DNA of 64,000 nt from Sutcliffiella horikoshii (GCF_020524325.1 NZ_JAIVKY010000008.1:62001-126000), one strand, 5' to 3'. Counted from the first letter of the stretch, positions 27,546-37,136 are shown. Notes: generated by a model not told the origin, from the letters alone. Translations and numbers: made by a program.

Positions 27546-28961
27546 ATGAGAGCAAATGATGAGAAAGCCTTATTCCATGCCATTGATGAAATTACCGAGA
27601 TTGCCAAAGGTTTTGGACTGGACTTTTACCCAATGCGATATGAAATTTGTCCTGCTGATATCATCTATACGTTTGGAGCATACGGAATGCCGACACGCTT
27701 TTCCCATTGGAGCTTTGGGAAACAATTTCATAAGATGAAACTTCATTATGATCTTGGACTCAGTAAGATATATGAATTGGTCATTAACTCAAATCCTTGT
27801 TATGCCTTTCTATTGGATACAAATTCGCTTATTCAAAATAAGCTAATTGTTGCGCATGTACTTGCCCACTGTGATTTTTTTAAGAATAATTGCCGGTTCC
27901 AAAACACGAACAGGGATATGGTGGAAAGTATGGCTGCAACAGCGGAGAGAATTAAACAATATGAACAGGATTATGGAAAAAAAGAAGTAGAGGACTTCTT
28001 GAATGCAGTCCTTGCCATACAAGAACATATTGACCCTTCTCTTATTCGTTCCAAACTTGCTTGGAGCATGGAAGATATGGAGGAGGAGGAGGAAGCGCCG
28101 AAAAAGGCGAGTCAATATGATGATTTGTGGAATTTGGATAATCGGAGTAAGCCAAAAGCAGTGCCAAAGAAAAGAAAAAAGAAATTTCCTCCTCAACCAG
28201 AAAAGGATATTCTTCTATTTATTGAACAATACAGCAGCGAGCTTGAAGACTGGCAGCGTGATATTCTGACGATGATGCGAGAAGAAATGCTCTATTTTTG
28301 GCCACAAATGGAAACGAAAATCATGAACGAAGGCTGGGCTTCGTACTGGCATCAACGTATCTTGCGTGAAATGGACTTGACAAGCGATGAGGCACTGGAA
28401 TATGCAAAATTAAACGCAGGTGTCGTGCAGCCTTCAAAAACGAGCATCAATCCATACTATCTTGGGATCAAAATTTTCGAGGATATTGAAGAACGGTACA
28501 ATAATCCTACGGAATCCATGCTGCGTGATGGAGTAAAACCAGGATCTGGGCGTGAGAAAATGTTCGAGGTGAGGGAAGTGGAATCAGATATTTCCTTCCT
28601 GCGCAACTATCTTAATAAGGATTTGGTGATGCGAGAGGATATGTATCTTTTCCAAAAGCAGGGGAAAGATTACAAAATTGTCGATAAGGCTTGGGAACAA
28701 GTACGAGATCAACTGGTAAATATGCGTGTTAACGGTGGGTTCCCATATATTACGGTTAATGATGGGGACTACCTAAGAGCAGGGGAGCTATATTTGAAGC
28801 ATTGGTTTGAGGGAATTGAACTCGACCTTAAATATCTTGAAAAAGTAATGCCGTACATCTTTCAAATTTGGGGTAGACCTGTCCATATGGAATCGGTTAT
28901 TGAGACGAAAAATGTGTTGTTTACGTATGACGGTAAGAGTGTGCACCGGAAGTATATATAA
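27546..28961 (+). CDS. spoVR: Stage V sporulation protein R
   Basis: 471 residues, the usual SpoVR length, with the N-terminal [18 protein letters not shown] and central WASYWHQRI conserved parts. Mother-cell protein needed for spore cortex formation; biochemical role not established. ATG at 27546 has AGGGAGG eight bases upstream; an earlier in-frame ATG at 27450 would run through the SigmaE promoter. Confidence 0.93.
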   Translation: MRANDEKALFHAIDEITEIAKGFGLDFYPMRYEICPADIIYTFGAYGMPTRFSHWSFGKQFHKMKLHYDLGLSKIYELVINSNPCYAFLLDTNSLIQNKLIVAHVLAHCDFFKNNCRFQNTNRDMVESMAATAERIKQYEQDYGKKEVEDFLNAVLAIQEHIDPSLIRSKLAWSMEDMEEEEEAPKKASQYDDLWNLDNRSKPKAVPKKRKKKFPPQPEKDILLFIEQYSSELEDWQRDILTMMREEMLYFWPQMETKIMNEGWASYWHQRILREMDLTSDEALEYAKLNAGVVQPSKTSINPYYLGIKIFEDIEERYNNPTESMLRDGVKPGSGREKMFEVREVESDISFLRNYLNKDLVMREDMYLFQKQGKDYKIVDKAWEQVRDQLVNMRVNGGFPYITVNDGDYLRAGELYLKHWFEGIELDLKYLEKVMPYIFQIWGRPVHMESVIETKNVLFTYDGKSVHRKYI

Positions 28962-28966
28962 CAAAG

Positions 28967-28997
28967 AAAACCTTGAGGGAAGCCCTCAAGGTTTTTT
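28967..28997. terminator. Bidirectional terminator of spoVR and the MEDS gene
   Basis: AACCTTGAGGG and CCCTCAAGGTT stem with T tracts on both strands; it overlaps the 3-prime end of the convergent gene. Confidence 0.88.
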
Positions 28998-29579
28998 ATA
29001 TGATTTTGAAATGGTAAAGTCATCATCAGTCATCACATATTTATGAACTTGTTCTAGTGCTGAATGAAGGATGGGAGAAAGAGAATTGCAGGAGTATGCG
29101 CATACCGAAATCATCCTTTCTCTTACAACAAAGTCATCAGCAATGCCTTCATAATCCCTTAGTTGCTCAGCATCGGGATTGTCTGAAGCCCATTCCACAT
29201 GAGCCCATGTACGTACGGAGCGGTTAACTTTTTTTATTAAAGTAAGATCTTTTTCGAAATGCTTCAAAATGGTTGCTGTATTAAAATCTCCACCAGAAAA
29301 ATAATAATCGAAGTTATTGACCATTCTTATAGAAGTTTGTTGCTCTTTGCTAAACTTCTGTGTCACTTCCTTCTTTATTTTCGGAAGATTTTTCATGCTT
29401 TCAATAATCAGGATGTTATCCCCATTAACCAAACCAACGGCTATAAAAGATATTAAGTTATTTATATAGGCATCTTTATCTTTAAAGCGGTAAAAAATAT
29501 GACCTTCTTTTAAATTCTCTAGATTAAGGATGGTATGAGTAGTAATTGGTCTCACCTCTAAATTAGATTTTGATTTCAA
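28986..29579 (-). CDS. MEDS-domain (DcmR-like sensory) protein
   Basis: 197 residues resembling the MEDS domain, a sensory fold found in methanogen and methylotroph regulators and in Bacillus anti-sigma systems: GHIFYRFKDKDAYI, GLVNGDNILIIES, TWAHVEWA and the late CAYSCNSLSP. No DNA-binding or kinase domain, so it is a stand-alone sensor or ligand-binding protein. Start ATG at 29579; the 284 bases upstream to the next gene show no clear element. Confidence 0.65.
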   Translation of the reverse strand: MKSKSNLEVRPITTHTILNLENLKEGHIFYRFKDKDAYINNLISFIAVGLVNGDNILIIESMKNLPKIKKEVTQKFSKEQQTSIRMVNNFDYYFSGGDFNTATILKHFEKDLTLIKKVNRSVRTWAHVEWASDNPDAEQLRDYEGIADDFVVRERMISVCAYSCNSLSPILHSALEQVHKYVMTDDDFTISKSYKKP

Positions 29580-29863
29580 CCAAAATAAACATTAAGTTTA
29601 ACCTTATAAGGCAACTAAGGTTAATAATGCCACCATTATGTTTTTCTAGAGGAACTCTGATTCATTATAACACTAATCTGTAAAAATATTTTGTATTTAG
29701 ACTGATATAGCCTGCAAGTCGATTATAAAGCGGAAAAAAGTACTCGTCTTTCATTGTATAATCTTTTTGTTAAAGCGATTAAAGTTTCAAACACATCAAA
29801 CGTTAGAGACTTTATACCCATTGTATATAATAGGAATTACCATGTAAGAGAGAAGGGGAAAAC

Positions 29864-31366
29864 ATGCTTATAGACGCAATTGTTATCGGAAGCGGATTTG
29901 GTGGAATTACTTCGGCAGCACTTCTTGCGAAAGCCGGTTATGATGTTTTAACACTTGAAGCTGCAAGTGAGCTTGGTGGGTGTGCAAGCAAATTTGACCG
30001 TGCAGGCTACAGGTTTAGTGCAGGTGCGACAGTTGGCATGGGTTTTGAAGAAGGAGGGATGTTAAAGAAACTATTTGAAGAGCTGGGTGCGCCACTACCA
30101 CCAATGAAAAAGCTCGATGAAATCATGAATGTGTACCTTCCAGACCGGACGATAACTTACTTCTCGGAAAAAGAAAAATGGTATAAGGAAGTAGCATATA
30201 AATTTGATAGCGATCAAGACCGGGTTTTTTCCTTTTTTGAGGAGGTATTTAAAGTATCTAAGATTTTGCAGATTTTTGTAGAGAAAAGGAATATTTTCCC
30301 TCCCTCTACCGTATCTGAGTACTTTCAATTACTAAAAAGTATGAATGTGAAACTTCTAGGGTTAGCCCCTTACTTGACTCAATCCGTACAAGATCGATTA
30401 TCTAAATATGGTTTGACGGAAAATAAGCCGTTTATGACGTTTATTAATGGTCAGCTATTGGATAGTGTTCAGACTACAGCAACTTTTTGTCCGTCCTTGT
30501 TAGGCTATATGGCCTTAAGTATTTTTCACAAGGGCGCTTTTTATGTGGCGGGAGGTTTGGCGTCCATTATTCATGCATTAGCGGAAAGCTACCGGGCTTC
30601 AGGCGGAGAACTGCGCCTGCGTCATAAAGTTGTCAGTATTGCCAAACAGGGGGAAGTATGGACAGTTATGACGAAACGTGGGCAAGTATTCAGAACGAAA
30701 CAGGTAATAATGAATGCTCCGATTCATAATGTATTTTCCTTGCTGGAACCTGAGTTGCATCAAAACCTTGTTATCAAAGAACAAAAAGAAAGAGAAAAGG
30801 ATGCTTGGGGAGCCTTTACTCTCTATATTGGAGCAGAACCCTCTTTTATGATGAAGGAAACGAGTTCCATTCCATTTCATCAGTTTATCTCCTCCTATGA
30901 CTCTCCATTATCAGAAGGAAATCAATTCTTATTTTCCATGTCACAAGAGGGGGATACGAAGTTCGCTCCACCTGGAAAAAGATCCATTACTATTTCTACC
31001 CATACAAATGTCGAGAAATGGTGGGAGAGGGAAAGGTATGAAAATATAAAAGAAGAATACACGGAGAAGATTATTGATTCAATTGATAAGAAGTTTTCGA
31101 GTTTCTCTTCTAAAATTGATGTGAAGATGGCGGGGACTCCCGTGACTTTTAAGCGATATACACAAAGGGCTTATGGAAAGGTAGGCGGCTTTATTCCATC
31201 AGGGAAATATAGTTTCTTGAAAAGCTACTCTCCAAACTCTGGCGTGGAAGGGCTATGGTTTTGTGGAGATACCGTTTTCCCTGGAGCTGGCTCATTAGGA
31301 AGCAGCTTGAGTGGCTGGATCGTTGCGGATGCAATAAAAGGAAAGCACCCTGAAGGAGACATGTGA
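29864..31366 (+). CDS. FAD-dependent oxidoreductase, phytoene dehydrogenase/carotenoid isomerase-like
   Basis: 500 residues with an N-terminal dinucleotide-binding motif GSGFGGITSAALLAKAGYD and the C-terminal FAD site GLWFCGDTVFPGAGSLGS, as in CrtI/CrtISO-like desaturases. There are no carotenoid synthase genes nearby, so the substrate is unknown. RBS GAAGGGG. Its last codons form half of a terminator. Confidence 0.8.
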   Translation: MLIDAIVIGSGFGGITSAALLAKAGYDVLTLEAASELGGCASKFDRAGYRFSAGATVGMGFEEGGMLKKLFEELGAPLPPMKKLDEIMNVYLPDRTITYFSEKEKWYKEVAYKFDSDQDRVFSFFEEVFKVSKILQIFVEKRNIFPPSTVSEYFQLLKSMNVKLLGLAPYLTQSVQDRLSKYGLTENKPFMTFINGQLLDSVQTTATFCPSLLGYMALSIFHKGAFYVAGGLASIIHALAESYRASGGELRLRHKVVSIAKQGEVWTVMTKRGQVFRTKQVIMNAPIHNVFSLLEPELHQNLVIKEQKEREKDAWGAFTLYIGAEPSFMMKETSSIPFHQFISSYDSPLSEGNQFLFSMSQEGDTKFAPPGKRSITISTHTNVEKWWERERYENIKEEYTEKIIDSIDKKFSSFSSKIDVKMAGTPVTFKRYTQRAYGKVGGFIPSGKYSFLKSYSPNSGVEGLWFCGDTVFPGAGSLGSSLSGWIVADAIKGKHPEGDM

Positions 31367-31387
31367 TGTCTCCTTCAGGGTGCTTTT
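31342..31387 (+). terminator. Long perfect terminator overlapping the stop codon
   Basis: AAAGCACCCTGAAGGAGACAT and its exact complement are separated by only three bases and followed by T. The 5-prime arm encodes the last residues and the stop lies in the loop. Confidence 0.9.
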
Positions 31388-31523
31388 TACATTATCACTT
31401 TAGGAATAGACGCTTCAATGCGGATGTATACAGTTTTGTTCTACTAGTAGAGACATTAATAGGTATGATTAATAACATTGCATCATAGAGTATAAGGAAT
31501 TACTGACGAAAAGGAGGGGGAAC

Positions 31524-31970
31524 ATGATGAACGGGTATTATTATCCATACTATACAAGGGCTCAACAAGATCCCACTTTAATAGAAAATATCATGAAAGC
31601 CATCAATGGAGAATATAGTGCCATTGCCTGTTACGAAAAGCTTGCCCAGATGGCGCCAGATACGGAAACTCAGAAGAGAATATCGGAAATAAGAGAAGAC
31701 GAGATTAAGCACTATAATACGTTCAGTCAAATCTATCAATCGTTAACTGGTAAAGCCGCTACTCCGGAAGTTACGGAAGAGTGTTCGGATAATTACCAAG
31801 AGGGTTTGGTCGCATCGTTGAAGGATGAACAGGAAACCGTGGATTTTTATTTAGACATCGCCGATTCGACGCAAAACCCGTACATTCGTAGAGTGTTTAA
31901 GAGGGCTGCAGCAGATGAACAGAACCATGCAGTGTGGTTTTTGTATTTTTATACGGATAGCAAGGGATAA
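31524..31970 (+). CDS. Ferritin-like/rubrerythrin-like protein
   Basis: 148 residues, four-helix ferritin-like fold: iron-ligand candidates in NGEYSAIACYEKLA and REDEIKHYN, and again in LKDEQETVDFYLDIAD and AADEQNHAVWF. N-terminus is Tyr-rich (GYYYPYYTRA), as in some spore-coat-associated ferritin-like proteins. Strong AAGGAGGGGG site; ATG at 31527 also possible. Role unknown. Confidence 0.75.
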   Translation: MMNGYYYPYYTRAQQDPTLIENIMKAINGEYSAIACYEKLAQMAPDTETQKRISEIREDEIKHYNTFSQIYQSLTGKAATPEVTEECSDNYQEGLVASLKDEQETVDFYLDIADSTQNPYIRRVFKRAAADEQNHAVWFLYFYTDSKG

Positions 31971-31971
31971 C

Positions 31972-32012
31972 AAAACAACCGACTTCTCCTGTGAGAGGTC
32001 GGTTGTTTTTTT
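31972..32012. terminator. Bidirectional terminator between ferritin-like gene and chrA
   Basis: AAAACAACCGAC and GTCGGTTGTTTT pair; T tract both ways. Confidence 0.88.
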
Positions 32013-33199
32013 CATAGCAACAATCCCATCAACGTTCCGCCAATGGCACCTGTTAATACAATCATCCAAGGTGGAAGCTTCCAGTAGTCAAGCATGCTGA
32101 ACAAGATAGCTGCAAAAGCAAAATCAATTGGAGCTAAGACCGAACTGGTCCAAATTGGGAAGTAAAATGCTGAGATTAAAATTCCAACTACCGCAGCATT
32201 TATACCCATTAATGCTGCTTTTACTTTTGAATTACGACGTAAAGAATCCCAAAATGGTAAAGTTCCAAGAATTAAGAGGAAGGCAGGAAGGAAGATAGCA
32301 AATGTTGCTAAAAGCCCGCCCTTCCAGCCGTCAATGACAGCACCGATATAAGCGGCGAACGTAAATAATGGACCAGGGACTGCTTGGGCAGCACCGTAAC
32401 CTGCAAGAAATGCTTCTTCACTAATCCAACCAGTTGGAACGAATTCACGCTCTAGTAAAGGAAGGACCACATGTCCTCCACCAAATACTAAAGATCCGGA
32501 ACGGTAGAAGCTGTCAAACAGTGCCACCCAGTTTAGCGAAGTGGCTTCTCTTAAGATTGGCAACAAAATGAGTAGTCCGAAAAATAGTGTTAAGCAGATT
32601 ACCGCGAAGCGCTTGGAAATCGGAAATTCCATACGAGAGTCATCTGTTGTGATAGTTTGCTTAAATAAGATAAAGCCTACAATAGCGGCAACGAGGATGA
32701 CACCCACCTGGGAGAATGCGGTTTGCCACAATAACGTAACTACCATTGCAAATAATGCGATAGCTTTTCTTTTAAGATCTGGAGTAAGGTTGTTCGCCAT
32801 CCCTAAAATGGCATGAGCAACAACAGCTACTGCGACAATCTTCAACCCGTGAATCCAGCCGGCATTACCTACGTCAAAACCCTGTAAGATGATAGCGAAT
32901 ATTATTAATGCTAATACTGATGGTAACGTGAATCCTAAAAAGGAAACAATGCCTCCAAGTACTCCTGCTCGCATAACGCCTATTCCTATACCGACCTGAC
33001 TGCTCGCAGGTCCAGGTAAGAATTGACATAAAGCTACAAGGTCAGCATAACTCTTTTCATCCAACCATTTTCTACGACGTACATATTCGGCATGGAAGTA
33101 ACCGAGATGGGCTACTGGTCCACCGAAAGAAGTAAGGCCCAGTCTGGTTGATACAATTAAAATTTCTATGAGTGCTTTTAATTTGTTAGTTGTCTTCAA
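32012..33199 (-). CDS. chrA: Chromate transporter (CHR family, two-domain form)
   Basis: About 395 residues, two CHR repeats: the first with LGLTSFGGPVAHLGYF and QFLPGPASSQ, the second with GSLVFGGGHVVLPLL and QAVPGPLFTFA. Exports chromate, possibly sulfate-coupled. The TTG at 33199 is preferred, as AAGGTGA lies just upstream and the overlap with padR is then only 14 bases; the alternative ATG at 33235 gives 407 residues and a 50-base overlap. Translationally coupled to padR. Confidence 0.85.
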   Translation of the reverse strand: MKTTNKLKALIEILIVSTRLGLTSFGGPVAHLGYFHAEYVRRRKWLDEKSYADLVALCQFLPGPASSQVGIGIGVMRAGVLGGIVSFLGFTLPSVLALIIFAIILQGFDVGNAGWIHGLKIVAVAVVAHAILGMANNLTPDLKRKAIALFAMVVTLLWQTAFSQVGVILVAAIVGFILFKQTITTDDSRMEFPISKRFAVICLTLFFGLLILLPILREATSLNWVALFDSFYRSGSLVFGGGHVVLPLLEREFVPTGWISEEAFLAGYGAAQAVPGPLFTFAAYIGAVIDGWKGGLLATFAIFLPAFLLILGTLPFWDSLRRNSKVKAALMGINAAVVGILISAFYFPIWTSSVLAPIDFAFAAILFSMLDYWKLPPWMIVLTGAIGGTLMGLLL

Positions 33200-33515
33200 G
33201 TTGATCACCTTCTTTAATCTCTTTAAAAAGCTCATAAGCCTTGTTTCTTGCTTCTTTTAAGATGAGGTTTCCTTTTTCTGTAATTGTATAATTCTTTCTG
33301 ATTTTACCCTCAACTTTTTGGTCCTCCTTAAGCAATAGACCGTCTTTTTCCATGGAATGGAAGATAGGATATAATGTTCCAGCACTAATAGAGTAACCAT
33401 GCTCTCGTAGTTCTTCTAGCATCCAAGCCCCATAAACTGGATGTTCTTTTGCATGGTGAAGAATATGAATTTGAATAAAACCGAGGAATAATTTTCTAAG
33501 TACTCTTTCTTCCAA
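33186..33515 (-). CDS. PadR-family transcriptional regulator
   Basis: 109 residues, winged helix (ISAGTLYPIFHSMEKDGLL) with the two-stranded wing and C-terminal dimer helix typical of short PadR proteins. TTG start with AGGAGG eight bases upstream. Likely repressor of its own padR-chrA operon; an inverted repeat lies about 54 bases upstream. Confidence 0.88.
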   Translation of the reverse strand: MEERVLRKLFLGFIQIHILHHAKEHPVYGAWMLEELREHGYSISAGTLYPIFHSMEKDGLLLKEDQKVEGKIRKNYTITEKGNLILKEARNKAYELFKEIKEGDQLEDN

Positions 33516-33568
33516 ATTACGTCCTCCTTTTATAGATAGTCGGAAGATTATCCGAGTTCACGAAACCC

Positions 33569-33587
33569 GATATCGATTTCCGATATC
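33569..33587 (-). promoter_or_regulatory. Candidate PadR operator
   Basis: GATATCG-ATTTC-CGATATC, perfect 7-bp arms, in the padR-chrA promoter region. Confidence 0.5.
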
Positions 33588-33662
33588 AATATATCACATA
33601 TTTTATTATGCCCCTATATGTACCGAAAAACTTTACATAACATTTACAAACCTTTTGAAAAG

Positions 33663-33691
33663 TTGACGTTTTGAGCCTAATGGGCTAGAAT
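33663..33691 (+). promoter_or_regulatory. SigmaA promoter of the Mn riboswitch operon
   Basis: TTGACG, 17-bp spacer, TAGAAT; transcription would start about 20 bases before the aptamer. Confidence 0.8.
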
Positions 33692-33716
33692 GAAGGTAAT
33701 AAAATTACGTATTATC

Positions 33717-33880
33717 CCAAAGGGGAGTAGCTTATTCAGCAAAGTCGTCATTACGGGACCATGTCCTCGGCTTTGTTGGCAACAATATGTTGTTAGCGAG
33801 ACCTTTGTCAGCTTCATTAGTCTGGCAAAGGTCTGTTGTATAGAGAGACCTTTCGCCATATGGTGAAGGGTCTTTTTCAT
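33717..33880 (+). ncRNA. Manganese (yybP-ykoY) riboswitch with terminator
   Basis: Aptamer signature AAAGGGGAGTAGC (33719), GTCGTCATTACGGG, GGCTTTGTTGGC and TTAGCGAGACCTTTGTC (to about 33817). An expression platform follows: the second CAAAGGTCT can pair with the terminator arm, and AGACCTTTCGCC..GGTGAAGGGTCTTTTT (33846-33877) is a clear terminator. In this class manganese binding favours read-through. Confidence 0.93.
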
Positions 33881-33908
33881 TGGGATAAAAATTGGGGAGG
33901 TCGCATTA

Positions 33909-34019
33909 ATGATTAAGAAATTATTCAAAGCATTTATTTTAAAAGAAGGCGCTAAGATTGCTAAAAAGAAGGTCTTGCCTGTGGTTATAAAAGAAGTAAA
34001 GAAACGTATGAAAAAATAG
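33909..34019 (+). CDS. 36-residue cationic peptide, first gene of Mn riboswitch operon
   Basis: MIKKLFKAFILKEGAKIAKK is the start; 13 Lys and one Arg against two Glu, amphipathic-helix-like. GGGGAGG eight bases before ATG and a stop 11 bases before the lipoprotein gene support translation. No family recognised. It could act at the membrane surface or be an RNA- or ligand-binding microprotein; all of this is inference. Confidence 0.6.
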   Translation: MIKKLFKAFILKEGAKIAKKKVLPVVIKEVKKRMKK

Positions 34020-34030
34020 GAGGAGATTAG

Positions 34031-34468
34031 ATGCGTAAAGTAATTATCACGATTGCATTGTTGTCATCTATTCTATTAAGTGGTTGTTCTATAATGGAAG
34101 AAGTAAATAGTTCATTGGAATATGTCAATGAAGCAACGGAGCATATTAACACTTGGAAGGACTTTGGGGAGGAAGCACCTCAAATGATTCAAGAAGCAGC
34201 TACAGATGCCAATGCGAAGGAAGAGTTGGAGACTAGGTTAAATGAAATGCTTGTTGAAATAGAAGAGTTTGATAACACGGAAGCTCCAGCCATTGCAGAA
34301 GATGTACATCAACAAATTGTGGACAAAAATCAAGCAATTCAAGATGTAATTGAAAATGCTTTGGTGGACGGGGAATTGGCACTAGAGAAGCTGCAAGATT
34401 CGGAGCTATATACATTAATAAATGAAGTAACGACGATGATGAACCTATTGGAGGAATTAGGTTCTTAA
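34031..34468 (+). CDS. DUF6376-like (YybP-type) lipoprotein
   Basis: 145 residues with a lipoprotein signal (LSGC, Cys19) and an acidic, helix-rich outside domain with likely coiled-coil character (about 60-140). B. subtilis YybP, which gave the riboswitch its name, is as I recall a lipoprotein of this size. AGGAGGAG before ATG. Function unknown; manganese control suggests a role in metal stress at the cell surface. Confidence 0.75.
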   Translation: MRKVIITIALLSSILLSGCSIMEEVNSSLEYVNEATEHINTWKDFGEEAPQMIQEAATDANAKEELETRLNEMLVEIEEFDNTEAPAIAEDVHQQIVDKNQAIQDVIENALVDGELALEKLQDSELYTLINEVTTMMNLLEELGS

Positions 34469-34495
34469 TGTTTTCAGGAGAGTAGGAGATGCCAG

Positions 34496-35140
34496 ATGAG
34501 GGGAACAACTACAGAAATGAACACATCTTATCTGCAACTTGCAGGTTCTGTTATTTTCAAGCGAGCTCAGAAACATGTTGAAGTAGAGTCATTTAATGAT
34601 AAGGAACTAACGATTGCCGGATCTGGCCGAAGTGCGTATGTTTTTAAGCTTAAGAATACAAAAAAAGTGCTAAAAGTGTTCTATCCTCCCTTTGAACATT
34701 TAGCTAAAAGAGAAGCTAAAATATACAAAAAATTAGAGGGCATTTGCTATTTCCCTGTGATGCATGCCTCAGGAGAAAATTTTATTGTCATTGATTATAT
34801 TGATGGGTTAACCCTTTTTGAATGTTTAGTGAAGGGGAAACATATTGATGAAAACGTGTTGGATGAAGTAGATCATGCGATTCTATTAGCAAAGAAAAGG
34901 GGTCTTAACCCTTCTGACATCCATCTTCATAATATCTTAATTACCCCAGAAGGAAATGTGAAGCTCATTGATGTGGTGCGTTTCGAGCAGGATAAACAGT
35001 GTTCACAATGGGATGATTTAAAAAGAGGGTATTATAAATATTATAAAAAGAAGATTTTTCCTAGAAAGTTACCAGCTAAACTTTTATTGATGATTGCCTT
35101 CTTCTACAAAAGAGACCTTTTAAATAGATTTGTCACGTAA
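34496..35140 (+). CDS. Protein kinase-like protein (YrzF/YbdM type)
   Basis: 214 residues, a reduced kinase fold: GSGRSAYVFKL glycine loop, Lys in KVLKVF, Glu in KREAKIYKKL, catalytic-loop remnant SDIHLHNILI, and metal site LIDVVRF (Asp replaces part of DFG). The missing HRD arginine makes it a RIO/kinase-like or pseudokinase. Third gene of the Mn riboswitch operon, 27 bases after the lipoprotein. Kinases use Mn or Mg, which may explain the control. Confidence 0.7.
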   Translation: MRGTTTEMNTSYLQLAGSVIFKRAQKHVEVESFNDKELTIAGSGRSAYVFKLKNTKKVLKVFYPPFEHLAKREAKIYKKLEGICYFPVMHASGENFIVIDYIDGLTLFECLVKGKHIDENVLDEVDHAILLAKKRGLNPSDIHLHNILITPEGNVKLIDVVRFEQDKQCSQWDDLKRGYYKYYKKKIFPRKLPAKLLLMIAFFYKRDLLNRFVT

Positions 35141-35143
35141 GTA

Positions 35144-35180
35144 AGAACCGTTCCTGGTGAAAAGGAACGGTCTTTTTTTT
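35144..35180 (+). terminator. Terminator of Mn riboswitch operon
   Basis: AGAACCGTTCC and GGAACGGTCT pair, then eight T. Confidence 0.9.
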
Positions 35181-35251
35181 ACTAAAACTGCGATAAAATA
35201 AAAAAGGATTCGTCTATACATATAGAGACTGCAGCAAAACGGGGGAAAAGG

Positions 35252-35776
35252 ATGTCCAATAAACAAGTCATTTCGGAATGGTTTTATTTATATAGTGATG
35301 ATATTTATCAATTTCTATTTTACCGGTTGAATTCCAAGCATCATGATGTAGAGGATTTAGTACAGGAAGTATTTATACGTGCACTGAACAATCTAGATCG
35401 TTATAAGGGAGAAGCTTCTCCTAAAACGTGGCTTTATAGCATCGCAAGGAACATTGCAATTGATGCCCACAGAAAAAAGACACGTGATAAATGGAAATGG
35501 TTTTTACAGTTTGAAAGTGGAATAGTTACTGAGAGCACAGAAAAAGATACACCGGAACACTTATACTTTATCTCAGAAGAACAGAGAGAATTATTAATCG
35601 CGATTCGCAGTTTAAAGGAATCTTATCAGGAAGTGCTTATTATGAGGAGCATTAAAGAGTTATCTGTACAAGAAACCGCAGCAGCTTTGGGGTGGACCGA
35701 GAATAAAGTACGCTCCACCCTTCATCGTGCGAAATTAGCCCTGCAAAAAAGGTTGGGAGGGAATGTAGTTGAATAA
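35252..35776 (+). CDS. ECF-type RNA polymerase sigma factor
   Basis: 174 residues: region 2 (DVEDLVQEVFIRALNNLDRY..TWLYSIARNIAIDAHRK) and region 4 (LSVQETAAALGWTENKVRSTLHRAKLAL). Similar in layout to SigX. The stop overlaps the anti-sigma gene by 8 bases. CGTCTATA upstream could be an ECF -10, but no matching -35 is seen. RBS GGGGGAAAAGG. Confidence 0.9.
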   Translation: MSNKQVISEWFYLYSDDIYQFLFYRLNSKHHDVEDLVQEVFIRALNNLDRYKGEASPKTWLYSIARNIAIDAHRKKTRDKWKWFLQFESGIVTESTEKDTPEHLYFISEEQRELLIAIRSLKESYQEVLIMRSIKELSVQETAAALGWTENKVRSTLHRAKLALQKRLGGNVVE

Positions 35777-37007
35777 GGAATTGGATAAAAAGCTTCAAAC
35801 ATTACCCAAGCCAAAGCTAAGAGAAGAAACGAAGGATGTGCTACATCAAGCCATTATGGATCATCAAAAAGAAAAAAGACATACTTTATGGTTGCCAAAG
35901 GTAAAATCGGCAGCTTTGTTGACAGTCAGTGTCCTTGCCATAGCATTATTCTCCTTTATCCTATTCACAGGTAGCGAAGGGGAAGCTCCAAGATCCTCTG
36001 CGCCAGAAGGGGTAAATTATGAGAATTATGTTTCTTACTTAGAATCTATCGAGGTGTATGACCAAATAGGTGATGACAAGGCATTCATTGGAAACAATGG
36101 GGCGCTCGGCAAATATCACGGTCAAGTTTTGCCTGGAAAATACTATGCTAATGGAATGGAACTTCAAACAGATGAAGAACAGCCCATGGGAATCCACATG
36201 TATTATAAAGTGACAGAAGAGACGTCCGCCAAAGGTTTTGATAAAGATGTATTCCATGTTTCCAACCTTCCGTGGACTATCATATTCAATGCCACAACTT
36301 ACTTTACATTTTTCACAAACGGAGACTTTGTTACATTTGATATTGATTATTATGGAGAAAATAGAGAGTATACATTAACTAGAACGCAAATTGAAGATTT
36401 ATATGGAAGAGACGTAAATGAGTTTGCAAAAGATGATACATTATGGAAGCAAGAAGTTATAGAAAAGACACTTCAAGATGAAAAAAAGGTCCAAGATTTT
36501 ATGGAGAAAATAAGGGTTTCTAATGCACTATCTGCTGATCCTGAAAAAGAGGTGATATCTTCCAAAGAGTATGTTGAAGTTGATGGTAAAAGATATCTTG
36601 TCCCATCTGATATGCACACTCCCCCTGTTAAAGGCGAAGGGAAAGAGGATATTTATTCTTTTAGCGATATGTTGTATGAGTTTTACGATAAAGGGTGGGG
36701 GGAACAGGTGCAGGTGGCAAGAAACTTTAAAATGTGGGAAACCATTAAAGTTAGTGGTGAACTTCAAAGTATCGAATATGACGGTATTTCGAATCAATCT
36801 ACGTTTAGTTTTGCGCCACAGCAATCGCATATTATGGTTTTTGACGGTGATCTCACAACTAGATATCAACCAGGAGATACATTGTTATTTGAATTTCAAT
36901 TTGTTCCACTAATTGATGAGACTTATGAGTTTGTTCATTTGGATTATGATGCCGCACTTCTTTCTGGGGAAGAAATCAACATTAACGAATATTTGGTAAG
37001 TGAATAA
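35769..37007 (+). CDS. Probable membrane anti-sigma factor
   Basis: 412 residues starting at TTG with GGGAGGG upstream. A short cytoplasmic part (about 1-45), one membrane helix (about 47-67) and a large outside domain of unknown fold with many aromatic and acidic residues. Coupling to the sigma gene and topology make it the regulator of that sigma factor; no zinc-finger motif is present, as in RsiX-like proteins. Confidence 0.75.
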   Translation: MNKELDKKLQTLPKPKLREETKDVLHQAIMDHQKEKRHTLWLPKVKSAALLTVSVLAIALFSFILFTGSEGEAPRSSAPEGVNYENYVSYLESIEVYDQIGDDKAFIGNNGALGKYHGQVLPGKYYANGMELQTDEEQPMGIHMYYKVTEETSAKGFDKDVFHVSNLPWTIIFNATTYFTFFTNGDFVTFDIDYYGENREYTLTRTQIEDLYGRDVNEFAKDDTLWKQEVIEKTLQDEKKVQDFMEKIRVSNALSADPEKEVISSKEYVEVDGKRYLVPSDMHTPPVKGEGKEDIYSFSDMLYEFYDKGWGEQVQVARNFKMWETIKVSGELQSIEYDGISNQSTFSFAPQQSHIMVFDGDLTTRYQPGDTLLFEFQFVPLIDETYEFVHLDYDAALLSGEEININEYLVSE

Positions 37008-37018
37008 TGTATTGTGAA

Positions 37019-37053
37019 AAAAGAGCAGCTGTTTTGGACAGTTGTTCTTTTTG
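37019..37053 (+). terminator. Terminator after anti-sigma gene
   Basis: AAAGAGCAGCTGT pairs with ACAGTTGTTCTTTTT. Confidence 0.75.
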
Positions 37054-37136
37054 GATTGTTTCAGAAAAAAGTTAGCAGTAATGGCGGATTTTTCTTTCAT
37101 TCCCAAAAATATCTATTAAAAGGTAGAATAAAATAG

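Noticed and set aside
31915-32100. Short open frames over the terminator between the ferritin-like gene and chrA
   Set aside because: They lie antisense or out of frame to real genes and run through the bidirectional terminator.
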